A stretch of 64,000 nucleotides of DNA from Halopelagius inordinatus. GTDB lineage: Archaea; Halobacteriota; Halobacteria; Halobacteriales; Haloferacaceae. Below, in pieces: positions 43,063 to 51,487 of the stretch. Position 1 is the stretch's first letter, and every line of letters begins with the position of its first letter. The stretch is from contig NZ_FOOQ01000001.1 in assembly GCF_900113245.1 (NCBI RefSeq), forward strand, positions 620,001-684,000, written 5' to 3'. Under the pieces are notes generated by a model. The model was not told the origin of the DNA, did no database searches, and was given only the letters and a program-made list of their open reading frames with translations. Position numbers and translations under genes: made by a program.

Positions 43063-43605
43063 TCACTCGGGGTCCGGCCCCCCGTCGGAGTCGCGCCCGT
43101 CGGAGTCGGTGTCGCTGACGCGTTGGATGCGCTCGATACCGCCGATTTCGTCGATGACGCCCACCACCGGTTCGGGGACGAGACTCCGCCACTCCTCGCC
43201 GTTCATCATCCGGTTGCGGAGTTCGGTTCCCTGCAGGACGCCGCGGTTGAACATCGGCGACTGTCGAACCTCGACGCCCGCCTCCTTGAACAACTGGATG
43301 ACGAGCGGGTTGTTCGAGTAGGCGACGTCGAACGCGGGCGACATGCTCTGGACGTGACTGACCCACACGGAGTTTCGCTCTAAGTCCTCTATCGGGACGG
43401 CGTACGTCGTGATGTCGAAGTCGACGACCGACTTTGCGACCATCATGATTCGCTCGCCCGCCGTGAAGGGGTTTCGCGTCGAGTGGGAGTCGCCCGCGCT
43501 TCCGATGCCCAAGACGAGTTCGTCTACTTCCGTGGCGATCTCTTTGACCATCTGGTGGTGCCCGTTGTGGTATGGCTGAAAGCGGCCGATGTAGAACCCC
43601 CGCAT
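43063..43605 (-). CDS. nadM: Nicotinamide-nucleotide adenylyltransferase
   Basis: Protein of 180 aa of archaeal NMNAT type. It contains GRFQPYHNGHHQMV (residues 7-20), whose HNGH is the HxGH nucleotidyltransferase motif, plus GSAGDSHSTRNPFTAGERIMMV and VWVSHVQSM. FNRGVLQGTELRNRMMNGE corresponds to the second ISSTxxR-like site. It makes NAD from NMN and ATP in the cytoplasm. It is the first gene of a small operon with the SAM hydrolase. Its acidic C-terminal tail is an addition common in haloarchaea. Confidence 0.95.
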   Translation of the reverse strand: MRGFYIGRFQPYHNGHHQMVKEIATEVDELVLGIGSAGDSHSTRNPFTAGERIMMVAKSVVDFDITTYAVPIEDLERNSVWVSHVQSMSPAFDVAYSNNPLVIQLFKEAGVEVRQSPMFNRGVLQGTELRNRMMNGEEWRSLVPEPVVGVIDEIGGIERIQRVSDTDSDGRDSDGGPDPE

Positions 43606-43773
43606 GGTCGGCTTTTCCCGCGCCTCATTTATAAAGTGCCCGAGTCGTCCGAAACCAGCTAATTACCCGCGAAGCCGTCTGAACCCTCCGTTTAGTTGGG
43701 TGGTCCGGCGGTCGAGCTCGGGGAGAAAGTATATCAGTCGAGCGGCCTTCGATTATAGTAGCGACACAGTTCT

Positions 43774-43854
43774 ATGAGTACCAGGCACTCGACCGGCAGA
43801 CGACTGGACGAGAGCGCTGCTCCTCAGGAACTGGAAAGCGTAATGGTCAGTTAG
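43774..43854 (+). CDS. Putative leader ORF before lonB
   Basis: A 26-codon ORF from an ATG at 43774 (MSTRHSTGRRLDESAAPQEL, continuing ESVMVS) stops with TAG only 6 nt before the lonB ATG at 43861. A possible TATA-like agtatatc at about 43726-43734 predicts transcription from near 43758, so the ORF would be in the lonB leader. It has no family resemblance. Leaders of about 100 nt are unusual in this window, where most transcripts look leaderless. Speculative. Confidence 0.25.
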   Translation: MSTRHSTGRRLDESAAPQELESVMVS

Positions 43855-43860
43855 ACTACT

Positions 43861-46020
43861 ATGAGTAACGACACCGACACCGACGACAACCTTCCGGAGG
43901 AGGAGGAGGAGCGTATCTCCGAGGATACCTCCGACTCGTCGTCCGACGACGAGGTGTTTCCGGAGGCCGGACCCGACGACGGGGCCGAAGTCGACGACGG
44001 AACCGAAGTCGACGACGTCCCAGCACCGGCCGACCAGACGCAGTCTGGTGAGGTCGACGAGGGGGGAACCATAGACGACCTCGGTAGCGAAGTCGAGGTC
44101 ACGGCCGACGTCGCCGACGACATCGACGAGAACGACCTTCTGGGCGGCCTGCAGATAGACTCCACCGAGGAGATAGAGGTCCCCGACAGGCTCGTCGACC
44201 AAGTCATCGGACAAGAGCACGCTCGCGACGTCGTCATAAAGGCGGCAAAGCAGCGTCGCCACGTCATGATGATCGGCTCGCCCGGTACGGGCAAGTCGAT
44301 GCTCGCGAAGGCGATGGCCGAACTCCTCCCCAAAGAGGAGCTTCAAGACGTCCTCGTCTACCACAATCCCGACGACGGGAACAACCCGAAGGTACGCACC
44401 GTCCCCGCCGGAAAAGGCGACCAGATAGTCGAGGCCCACAAGGAGGAAGCCCGCAAGCGAAACCAGATGCGGTCGTTCCTCATGTGGATAATCATCGCTA
44501 TCGTGCTCGGCTACTCGCTCATCATCGCCGGGCAGATTCTGCTCGGCATCCTCGCGGCGGGGGTCATCTACCTCGCGTTCCGCTACGGGTCGCGAGGCAG
44601 CGATTCGATGATTCCGAACCTCATCGTGAACAACGCGGACGAGACGGCCGCGCCCTTCGAGGACGCGACCGGTGCCCACGCGGGTGCGCTCCTCGGCGAC
44701 GTGCGCCACGACCCGTTCCAGTCCGGCGGCATGGAGACGCCGAGTCACGACCGGGTCGAACCGGGTGCCATCCACAAGGCCAACAAGGGCGTGCTGTTCA
44801 TCGACGAGATAAACACGCTCGACATCCGCAGCCAACAGCACCTGATGACGGCGATTCAGGAGGGCGAGTTCTCCATCACGGGCCAGTCCGAGCGCTCTTC
44901 GGGCGCGATGGTCCAGACCGAACCCGTCCCGACCGACTTCATCATGATCGCCGCGGGTAACCTCGACGCGATGGAGAACATGCACCCCGCGCTCCGTTCC
45001 CGCATCAAGGGGTACGGGTACGAGGTGTACATGGACGACACCATCGAGGACACCCCGGAGATGCGCCGCAAGTACGTGCGCTTCGTGGCCCAAGAGGTCG
45101 AGAAGGACGGCCGCCTGCCGGACTTCTCCGCGGAGGCGATAGAGGAGACCATCCTCGAAGCCCGCCGCCGCGCCGGTCGGAAGGGACATCTCACGCTCGA
45201 ACTCCGCAACCTCGGCGGCCTCGTCCGCGTCTCGGGCGACATCGCCCGCGGGCAGGACGCGGACGTCGTGACGCGAGAACACGTCCTTCAGGCGAAGGGC
45301 CGCAGTCGCTCCATCGAGCAGCAACTCGCGGACGACTACATCGAACGCCGCAAGGACTACGAACTGCAGGTCGCGGACGGCTACCAAGTCGGCCGCGTCA
45401 ACGGTCTCGCGGTCATGGGCGAAGACTCGGGCATCATGCTCCCCGTGATGGCCGAAGTCACGCCCTCGCAGGGACCGGGCGAAGTCATCGCCACCGGGCA
45501 ACTGAAGGAGATGGCACAGGAGGCGGTCGACAACGTCTCGGCCATCATCAAGAAGTTCTCCGACGAGAACATCTCCGAGAAGGACATCCACATCCAGTTC
45601 GTCCAGGCCGGACAGGGCGGCGTCGACGGCGACTCCGCCTCCATCACCGTCGCGACGGCGGTCATCTCGGCGCTCGAAGGCGTCGGCGTGGACCAGTCGC
45701 TCGCGATGACCGGCAGTCTGTCGGTCCGCGGCGACGTGCTTCCCGTCGGCGGCGTCACCCACAAGATAGAGGCCGCCGCGAAGACCGGATGCACGCGGGT
45801 CATCATCCCCGCCGCGAACATGCAGGACGTGATGATCGAGGACGAGTACCGAGAGATGGTGGAGATAATCCCCGTCTCCCACATCAGCGAGGTTCTCGAC
45901 ATCGCCCTCGAAGGCGAAGCCGAGAAGGACTCGCTCGTGGACCGCCTCAAGAGCATCACCGGGTCGGCTCTCGCGCCCGAAAACCAGATCTCCGGGCCGT
46001 CCAGCCCGAACCCGCAGTAA
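43861..46020 (+). CDS. lonB: ATP-dependent membrane protease LonB
   Basis: Archaeal LonB of 719 aa. The acidic N-terminus is followed by an AAA+ module with Walker A GSPGTGKS (139-146). Inserted in it are two adjacent hydrophobic helices at about 205-245 (FLMWIIIAIVLGYSLIIAGQ and ILLGILAAGVIYLAF), which anchor the hexamer in the membrane, the archaeal LonB hallmark. Walker B is GVLFIDEIN, and the peptidase domain has DGDSASITV (Ser592) and THKIEAAA (Lys635) as the catalytic dyad. In Haloferax, LonB is essential and controls carotenoid synthesis and envelope composition. A possible uORF lies in its leader, and a CPBP gene follows 6 nt later. Confidence 0.96.
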   Translation: MSNDTDTDDNLPEEEEERISEDTSDSSSDDEVFPEAGPDDGAEVDDGTEVDDVPAPADQTQSGEVDEGGTIDDLGSEVEVTADVADDIDENDLLGGLQIDSTEEIEVPDRLVDQVIGQEHARDVVIKAAKQRRHVMMIGSPGTGKSMLAKAMAELLPKEELQDVLVYHNPDDGNNPKVRTVPAGKGDQIVEAHKEEARKRNQMRSFLMWIIIAIVLGYSLIIAGQILLGILAAGVIYLAFRYGSRGSDSMIPNLIVNNADETAAPFEDATGAHAGALLGDVRHDPFQSGGMETPSHDRVEPGAIHKANKGVLFIDEINTLDIRSQQHLMTAIQEGEFSITGQSERSSGAMVQTEPVPTDFIMIAAGNLDAMENMHPALRSRIKGYGYEVYMDDTIEDTPEMRRKYVRFVAQEVEKDGRLPDFSAEAIEETILEARRRAGRKGHLTLELRNLGGLVRVSGDIARGQDADVVTREHVLQAKGRSRSIEQQLADDYIERRKDYELQVADGYQVGRVNGLAVMGEDSGIMLPVMAEVTPSQGPGEVIATGQLKEMAQEAVDNVSAIIKKFSDENISEKDIHIQFVQAGQGGVDGDSASITVATAVISALEGVGVDQSLAMTGSLSVRGDVLPVGGVTHKIEAAAKTGCTRVIIPAANMQDVMIEDEYREMVEIIPVSHISEVLDIALEGEAEKDSLVDRLKSITGSALAPENQISGPSSPNPQ

Positions 46021-46026
46021 CGGCGG

Positions 46027-46884
46027 ATGCCCGACTGGGCGATGTTCGCGGCGTTCGCGGGCCTCGTCACGTCGGCGCTTCTCTTACTTTCTCACGCCTC
46101 TCGGGGCGTTATTTCGCACGACGACGCCGAGAGGGCCGCCTCCGCCGAGACGGGCGTTCGGCCCCGCGAACCGACCGGCGACGAGACGCGGTCGGACGAC
46201 CCAGACGAGTTCGTCGCGACGCCGCGACTCCGATACGGGCCGCAGTCGCCGACCGACGAGACGGAGGACTCAGGCCCCTCGACTGCGCTTCTCCTGTTGA
46301 ACGTGGCGGTATCGCAGGGGCTTTTCGCCGCTCTCCTCCTCGGCGGCGCGTGGTTCTCCGACATCCCGGCGGGGGCGTTCGGCGCGGGCCTCGACAGTCT
46401 CACCCCGTGGCACGCCCTCCTCGGAACCGGCTTCGGCGTCGCACTCTACGCGGCGAACGAACTCGGCGCGGCGGCGGGCGAACGGTTCGGCCTCGGCGGA
46501 AGCGAGCAACTCCGCGAATCTCTCGCCCCGGAGACGGCCCGCGGGTGGGCGGTGCTTCTCCTCTGTGTGCTCCCCGTCATCGCGGGGTTCGAGGAACTGT
46601 TGTTCCGCGGCGCACTCGTCGGCGTCGTCGCCGCCGGGTTCGACGTCTCCCCGTGGGCGATGGCCGTCGTCTCGTCTGTCGCCTTCGCACTCGGGCACGG
46701 CGCGCAGGGCCGCGTCGGCGTCGTCGTCACCGGCGTCCTCGGGTTCGTCCTCGCGGCGGGATTCGTCCTGACCGGGAGCCTCCTCGTCGTCTTCGTCGCG
46801 CACTACCTCGTCAACGCCCTCGAATTTGTCGTCCACGAGGGGTTAGAGTGGGAGTGGGTCGGCGGGCGAACGGACCGTCGCTGA
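46027..46884 (+). CDS. CPBP intramembrane protease, adjacent to lonB
   Basis: Polytopic membrane protein of 285 aa. After an N-terminal TM and an acidic loop there are CPBP motifs: AGFEELLFRGALVG (EExxxR), SSVAFALGHGAQG (FxxxH) and a final VAHYLVNALEF (His-x3-Asn type). All catalytic elements look intact, unlike the CPBP protein at 3591-4280. It follows lonB by 6 nt, so the two membrane proteases are probably co-expressed. The substrate is unknown. Confidence 0.9.
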   Translation: MPDWAMFAAFAGLVTSALLLLSHASRGVISHDDAERAASAETGVRPREPTGDETRSDDPDEFVATPRLRYGPQSPTDETEDSGPSTALLLLNVAVSQGLFAALLLGGAWFSDIPAGAFGAGLDSLTPWHALLGTGFGVALYAANELGAAAGERFGLGGSEQLRESLAPETARGWAVLLLCVLPVIAGFEELLFRGALVGVVAAGFDVSPWAMAVVSSVAFALGHGAQGRVGVVVTGVLGFVLAAGFVLTGSLLVVFVAHYLVNALEFVVHEGLEWEWVGGRTDRR

Positions 46885-46958
46885 CGCGGCCGCCCGACGA
46901 GAGCAGCCCCGAACCGGCGCGTTCTCCGACTTCGTCGGCGAATTCGCGGACGGCAAGC

Positions 46959-46966
46959 GTTTATAC
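46959..46966 (+). promoter_or_regulatory. TATA-like element for histidine kinase
   Basis: gtttatac is centred 27 nt before the ATG at 46989 (leaderless). Confidence 0.55.
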
Positions 46967-46988
46967 TGTTTTGGGAATACCTGCACCT

Positions 46989-49769
46989 ATGGGGACTCCT
47001 GGCTCGACCCCGGACGTCACGCGGGAGGAAGTCAGACGCTTCTTCGCGCGATTAGACAGGCCGTCTACCCCGGTGACCGCCGCGACCGTCGCAGAGGAAC
47101 TGGACTGTCCTCTACGGACGGCACAGCGCGTGCTCGAAGCACTCGCCGGTCGCGACGAACTCGAATCGACCGAGATAGAGACGGGAACCCGCGTCTGGTG
47201 GCGACCCGACGGCGAGTCCGGACGAACGGAGTTTCGCGCCTTCGTGAGCGCGGTCGAAGACTACGCGATTTTCGTACTCGACCCGGACGGAACCGTCGCC
47301 AGTTGGAACGACGGAGCCGAACGGATCAAAGGCTACGCGGAAGACGAAATCGTCGGCGAGCATTTCTCCGCGTTCTACACCGACGACGACGCCGACGACG
47401 GCGTGCCCGAAAAGAATCTCGACGCCGCGGCCGCGGCGGGCCGCGTCGAAGACGAGGGGTGGCGCGTCAGGAAAGACGGGACGAGGTTCTGGGCGAACGT
47501 GACGATAACCGCCATCCGAGACGACGACGGCGCGCTTCGGGGGTTCACCAAGGTCACTCGCGACATGAGCGAACGGCGCGAGTACGAACAGAAACTCCGC
47601 CGCGAACGCGACCTGACCGAACAGATATTCGAGACGACGCCGGTACGCATCGGTGTCTTCGACGCCGAGGGGCGACTCGTTCGAGCGAACCGACGCATGC
47701 TCGACCACCACGGCATCGACGCCTCGGACCTCCCCGACTTCCCCCTCGCGTCGATAGACGGCTACGACGCCGACGGAGAGCCGATTTCGGCCGACGAGTG
47801 GCCGTGGCGTCGGGTCGCCGAGACCGGCACGCAGGTCTCGGGGTTCGAGTGTCAGGTCGACGCGGACGATGGCGACCGCCGGTGGCTCTCTATCAACGCC
47901 GTCCCGTTGGATGCGGAGGCGGGCGGCGCCGACCGAGTCGTCGCCGCCGTCGAAGACGTCACGGAGCAAAAAGAGCGCGAGCGACGACTCGAACAGCAGA
48001 AGACGGACCTCGAAACGGAGTTGAGCGACATCCTCGGTCGCATCTCGGACGCGTTCTACGCGCTCGACGACGAGTGGCGGTTCACGCATCTCAACGACCG
48101 AGCGGCCGACATCATGGAACGGTGCAGCCAGGAGGTGCTCGGTCGGAAGATATGGGAGGTGCTCCCCGACGCGACTGGCGTCTACCGGGCCCCGTTCCGG
48201 CGGGCGATGGAGACCCAAGAGCCGGTCACCTTCGAGACGTACTCCGAGGGGGCCGACGCGTGGTTGGAGTTCAACGTCTACCCCTCCGAGTCGGGGCTCT
48301 CTATCTACTTCCGCGACGTCACCGACCGCAAAGAGCGCGAGCGAACGCTCTCGAAGTACGAGGCCATCGTCGAGACGGTCGACGACGGCATCTACGTGAA
48401 AGACGACGACGGCTACTTCACGATGGTCAACGAGGCGTACGCGGACCTCACCGGCTACGACCGCGAGGAACTCGTCGGCGCGCACTCCTCGCTCGTCGTC
48501 GACGAAGCCACCATCGACCGAGCAGACGAACAAACGCGGCGGGCGGCCGACGGCGAGGAGGCCGACACGACGGTGGAAGCGATGATTCGGACGGCCGACG
48601 GCGACCGCGTCCCCGCGGAAGCGACCTTCGCGGCGATAGAGACGGCCGACAGAACCGAGCAGATCGGCGTCGTCCGAGACATCTCGGACCGAAGAGAGTA
48701 CCAACGGAAGATAGAGGAGAGCGAACGCCGCTATCGGACGCTGGCCGAGAACTTCCCGAACGGCGCGGTGGCCCTCTTCGACGAGAACCTCCGGTACACC
48801 GCCGCCGGCGGCCAACTCTTGAAACGGGAGGGAGTCGACCCCGAAGAGCGCATCGGACAGAGCATCTTCGACATCTATCCGGACGACCTCTTAGCGGAGG
48901 TCGAACCGTACTTCCACGCCGCCCTCGACGGCGAGCGAGACTCCTTCGAGGTGGAGTACGCTGGCCGACAGTTGTCGAACTACATCCTCCCGGTGGGCGA
49001 CGGCGACGACGGAACCGACGCGGGGATGCTCGTCGTCCAGGACGTCACCGAACGCCGAGAGTACCAACGACAGCTCGAACGGTCGAACGAGCGCTTAGAG
49101 CAGTTCGCGTACGCGGCGTCTCACGACCTACAGGAACCGCTCCGAATGGTGTCGAGCTACCTCCAGTTGGTAGAGCGGCGGTACGCCGACGCACTCGACG
49201 ACGACGGGCGGGAGTTCATCGACTTCGCCGTCGACGGGGCAGACCGGATGCGAGATATGATAGAGGGGCTGCTCCAGTACTCGCGCGTCGAGACGCGGGG
49301 GGATGCCTTCGAACCGACCGACCTATCGGCGGTTCTCTCGGACGTCTGCGACGACCTTCAGATTCAGATAGACGAGAGCGACGCCGAGATTACGCTCGAA
49401 TCGCTGCCCCGCGTGCGGGGCGACTCGAACCAACTTCGGCAGGTGTTTCAGAACCTGCTCGACAACGCAATCGAGTACAGCGGCGACGAACCGCCGCGGA
49501 TTCGCGTGTCGGCCGAACGCGAGGGCGCGTACTGGCGCGTCTCCGTCAGCGACGAGGGCATCGGCATCGACCCCGCAGACGAGGAACGCGTCTTCGACGT
49601 CTTCCAGCGACTCCACAACCACGACGAACACTCCGGTGCGGGCATCGGACTCGCACTCTGTCAGCGCATCGTCGAACGCCACGGCGGCGACATCTGGGTC
49701 GATTCGGACCCCGGCGAGGGCACGACGTTCTCGCTTACCCTCCCGGCGGCAGACGAGACAGCGGAGTGA
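46989..49769 (+). CDS. Multi-PAS sensor histidine kinase with N-terminal winged helix
   Basis: Protein of 926 aa, cytoplasmic with no TM helix. It starts with a winged-helix module (residues 10-72, TREEVRRFFARLDRP, VAEELDCPLRTAQRVLEAL, ending RVWWRP), then about five PAS domains ending in repeated (E/D)RxEY or DRKERER PAC tails. The HisKA dimerisation domain has AYAASHDLQEPLRMV (His712). The HATPase domain has N-box QNLLDNAIEYSG, G1 DEGIGID and G2 GAGIGLALC. It should phosphorylate a response regulator, but none is encoded nearby. The DNA-binding-like N-terminus on a kinase is notable and suggests direct contact with DNA or another regulator. Supported by a TATA-like box 27 nt upstream. Confidence 0.92.
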   Translation: MGTPGSTPDVTREEVRRFFARLDRPSTPVTAATVAEELDCPLRTAQRVLEALAGRDELESTEIETGTRVWWRPDGESGRTEFRAFVSAVEDYAIFVLDPDGTVASWNDGAERIKGYAEDEIVGEHFSAFYTDDDADDGVPEKNLDAAAAAGRVEDEGWRVRKDGTRFWANVTITAIRDDDGALRGFTKVTRDMSERREYEQKLRRERDLTEQIFETTPVRIGVFDAEGRLVRANRRMLDHHGIDASDLPDFPLASIDGYDADGEPISADEWPWRRVAETGTQVSGFECQVDADDGDRRWLSINAVPLDAEAGGADRVVAAVEDVTEQKERERRLEQQKTDLETELSDILGRISDAFYALDDEWRFTHLNDRAADIMERCSQEVLGRKIWEVLPDATGVYRAPFRRAMETQEPVTFETYSEGADAWLEFNVYPSESGLSIYFRDVTDRKERERTLSKYEAIVETVDDGIYVKDDDGYFTMVNEAYADLTGYDREELVGAHSSLVVDEATIDRADEQTRRAADGEEADTTVEAMIRTADGDRVPAEATFAAIETADRTEQIGVVRDISDRREYQRKIEESERRYRTLAENFPNGAVALFDENLRYTAAGGQLLKREGVDPEERIGQSIFDIYPDDLLAEVEPYFHAALDGERDSFEVEYAGRQLSNYILPVGDGDDGTDAGMLVVQDVTERREYQRQLERSNERLEQFAYAASHDLQEPLRMVSSYLQLVERRYADALDDDGREFIDFAVDGADRMRDMIEGLLQYSRVETRGDAFEPTDLSAVLSDVCDDLQIQIDESDAEITLESLPRVRGDSNQLRQVFQNLLDNAIEYSGDEPPRIRVSAEREGAYWRVSVSDEGIGIDPADEERVFDVFQRLHNHDEHSGAGIGLALCQRIVERHGGDIWVDSDPGEGTTFSLTLPAADETAE

Positions 49770-49811
49770 GAGCGCGCGGTGTCACCTCCGCCGACATCCA
49801 CGACGACGAAC

Positions 49812-49819
49812 CTTTTACT
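49812..49819 (+). promoter_or_regulatory. TATA-like element for small membrane protein
   Basis: cttttact is centred 27 nt before the ATG at 49843. Confidence 0.4.
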
Positions 49820-49842
49820 GTCCGGACCTCCCCACTTCGAGC

Positions 49843-50172
49843 ATGGCAGGCACTCGGCAGACGGCGATACAGGCAATCTTGGTGGGCTACCTCGCGCTTC
49901 TCGTCGTGGCTATCGTCACCGGAAACCCCCTCGCGAACGTCGCGGTCAACCTCGGGTTCGCGGTGGTGGCTCTCTACTTCGGATACACCGTCTACGAAGA
50001 CGAACGCCCCGATATCGACCCGCGGGTGCGTCTCGTGACCGCTACCGCGTTCGTCCTCGCGGGAATCGCACAGTTCGTCGCCGTCGCGACGCAGGCGGCC
50101 GAAGCCGACATCGCTTCGTCGGCGCTGTTCGTCGTCGGGTTCATCGGGTACATCGTCCTCCGTCGGGCCTGA
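49843..50172 (+). CDS. Small four-TM membrane protein
   Basis: Protein of 109 aa with hydrophobic helices at about 8-25 (AIQAILVGYLALLVVAIVTG), 30-48 (NVAVNLGFAVVALYFGYTV), 63-82 (LVTATAFVLAGIAQFVAVA) and 91-107. Short polar loops, one with an acidic EDERPDIDPR segment, connect them. I do not recognise a family, and no ligand-binding residues are evident. The ATG is supported by a TATA-like box 27 nt upstream. It follows the histidine kinase by 73 nt and could be a partner, but nothing in the sequence shows it. Confidence 0.75.
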   Translation: MAGTRQTAIQAILVGYLALLVVAIVTGNPLANVAVNLGFAVVALYFGYTVYEDERPDIDPRVRLVTATAFVLAGIAQFVAVATQAAEADIASSALFVVGFIGYIVLRRA

Positions 50173-50179
50173 CCGGCCC

Positions 50180-50632
50180 TCACGCGGACTCGACGTCTCG
50201 GAGGCGACGCGCGACGTCCGGGGGGGCACCGCCCGGCGCGTCGCGGACGCGGTGGTCCGGGATGAAGAGCGGAACCGGGTTCTCCGAGAGCGCGGTTCGA
50301 ACCGTCCGTAGGTCTTCGTCTTCCTCGTCGTCGAGTCCGGCGAGTCGCGCGACGCGTCCGAGCGTCACCGTCTCGCCGTACGGCAGTTTTCTGACGGCGT
50401 CGAGAACGTCTCGCTGTTCCGTCGGCACGGTGAGTGCGACGGTCACGTCGTCGAAGTGGTCGGACTCGCCGTCGAGATAGTCGAAGACGCGGTCCAAAAG
50501 CGGGTGGTCAGTCTCGGCGTCCGACGGTGCATGCTCCGGAAACGAGACGTTGATGACCCGACCGCTCGCGATACCAATCTGCACAGTTCGCCCGAGTGTC
50601 TCCGACTCGCGGGCGTAGACGCCTGCATCCAT
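50180..50632 (-). CDS. Ogt/ATL-like protein without the catalytic cysteine
   Basis: Protein of 150 aa homologous to the O6-alkylguanine-DNA alkyltransferase DNA-binding domain. LPYGETVTLGRVARLAGL and TVRTALSENPVPLFIP match the family, including an Arg at the usual finger position (R112). The active-site PCHR motif reads PDHR here (D126 in place of Cys). Such proteins cannot accept an alkyl group. In bacteria and yeast, cysteine-lacking ATL proteins bind alkylated DNA and recruit nucleotide-excision repair. The N-terminal ferredoxin-like part (TVQIGIASGRVINVSFP) is shortened. The gene is divergent from trpC. Confidence 0.85.
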   Translation of the reverse strand: MDAGVYARESETLGRTVQIGIASGRVINVSFPEHAPSDAETDHPLLDRVFDYLDGESDHFDDVTVALTVPTEQRDVLDAVRKLPYGETVTLGRVARLAGLDDEEDEDLRTVRTALSENPVPLFIPDHRVRDAPGGAPPDVARRLRDVESA

Positions 50633-50682
50633 GGGCGTCGCTTCTCCGCCGTCGGCCTTGAACCTTGACGACGACGCGCAAG

Positions 50683-50690
50683 CCTTATGT
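50683..50690 (+). promoter_or_regulatory. TATA-like element for trpCBA
   Basis: ccttatgt is centred 27 nt before the ATG at 50714. Just downstream, tgtgca and tgtaca lie 14 nt apart and form an imperfect symmetric pair, which could be a regulatory site. Confidence 0.45.
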
Positions 50691-50713
50691 GCAAATGAGT
50701 CCGTTAATGTACA

Positions 50714-51487
50714 ATGATGGACGCTAGTGAGGACGAACTTGCGCCCGAGGTGCGGTCCATCCTCGCGGCCGCACGCGACAGGCCGGGCGGGGAGACGCGG
50801 GTCAGCGTGGACGCGCGGTCGTTCCCCGACGCGGTGGCCGCCGCGGAGGCCGAGGGGCGCGTGCCCCTCGTCGCGGAGGTGAAGCCGACCAGTCCGACGA
50901 CGGAGGGAACGAGAGGCGACGACCCGGTCGAACTCGCCCGCGAGATGGTCGACGGCGGGGCGACTGCGCTGTCGGTCCTGACCGAACCGGAGCATTTCGG
51001 CGGGTCCGCCGAGAACCTCCGGCGGGTCCGCGAGGCGGTGGACGTGCCCGTCCTCCGGAAGGATTTCCTCGTCAGCGAGGCGCAACTCGACGCCGTGGAG
51101 GCCGACGTCGTCCTCCTCATCGCGCGGTTCGTCGGCGACGACCTCTCGGAGTTACTGGCGGCGGCGCGCGAACGCGGCTTTCAGGTTCTGGTCGAGGTCC
51201 ACGACCGAGCGGAACTCGCCCGCGCACTCGACGCGGGCGCGGACATCGTCGGCGTGAACAACCGCGACTTAGCGAAGTTGGACGTCGACCTCGAAACGTT
51301 CGAGAGCGTCGCGCCCCACGTCCCCGACGACGTGACGCTTCTCGCAGAGAGCGGCGTATCGACCGTCGAGGACGTCCGACGGATGCGCGCGGCGGGCGCG
51401 GACGCCCTCCTCGTCGGCACGGCCATCATGGACGGCGACGTGCGAGCGAACACCGACCGATTCACCACAGCGGAGATATCTGAATGA
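50714..51487 (+). CDS. trpC: Indole-3-glycerol phosphate synthase
   Basis: Protein of 257 aa, TIM-barrel enzyme that closes the indole ring (CdRP to indole-3-glycerol phosphate). The catalytic residues are present: VAEVKPTSP (Glu55, Lys57), LRKDFL (Lys116), [10 protein letters not shown] (Glu), NNRDL (Asn) and AESGVS (Glu-Ser). It is the first gene of the trpCBA operon; its stop overlaps the trpB start (ATGA). The second ATG at 50717 is an equally possible start. The DE(V)KPTSP variation of the canonical EIKRASP is within family range. Confidence 0.95.
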   Translation: MMDASEDELAPEVRSILAAARDRPGGETRVSVDARSFPDAVAAAEAEGRVPLVAEVKPTSPTTEGTRGDDPVELAREMVDGGATALSVLTEPEHFGGSAENLRRVREAVDVPVLRKDFLVSEAQLDAVEADVVLLIARFVGDDLSELLAAARERGFQVLVEVHDRAELARALDAGADIVGVNNRDLAKLDVDLETFESVAPHVPDDVTLLAESGVSTVEDVRRMRAAGADALLVGTAIMDGDVRANTDRFTTAEISE

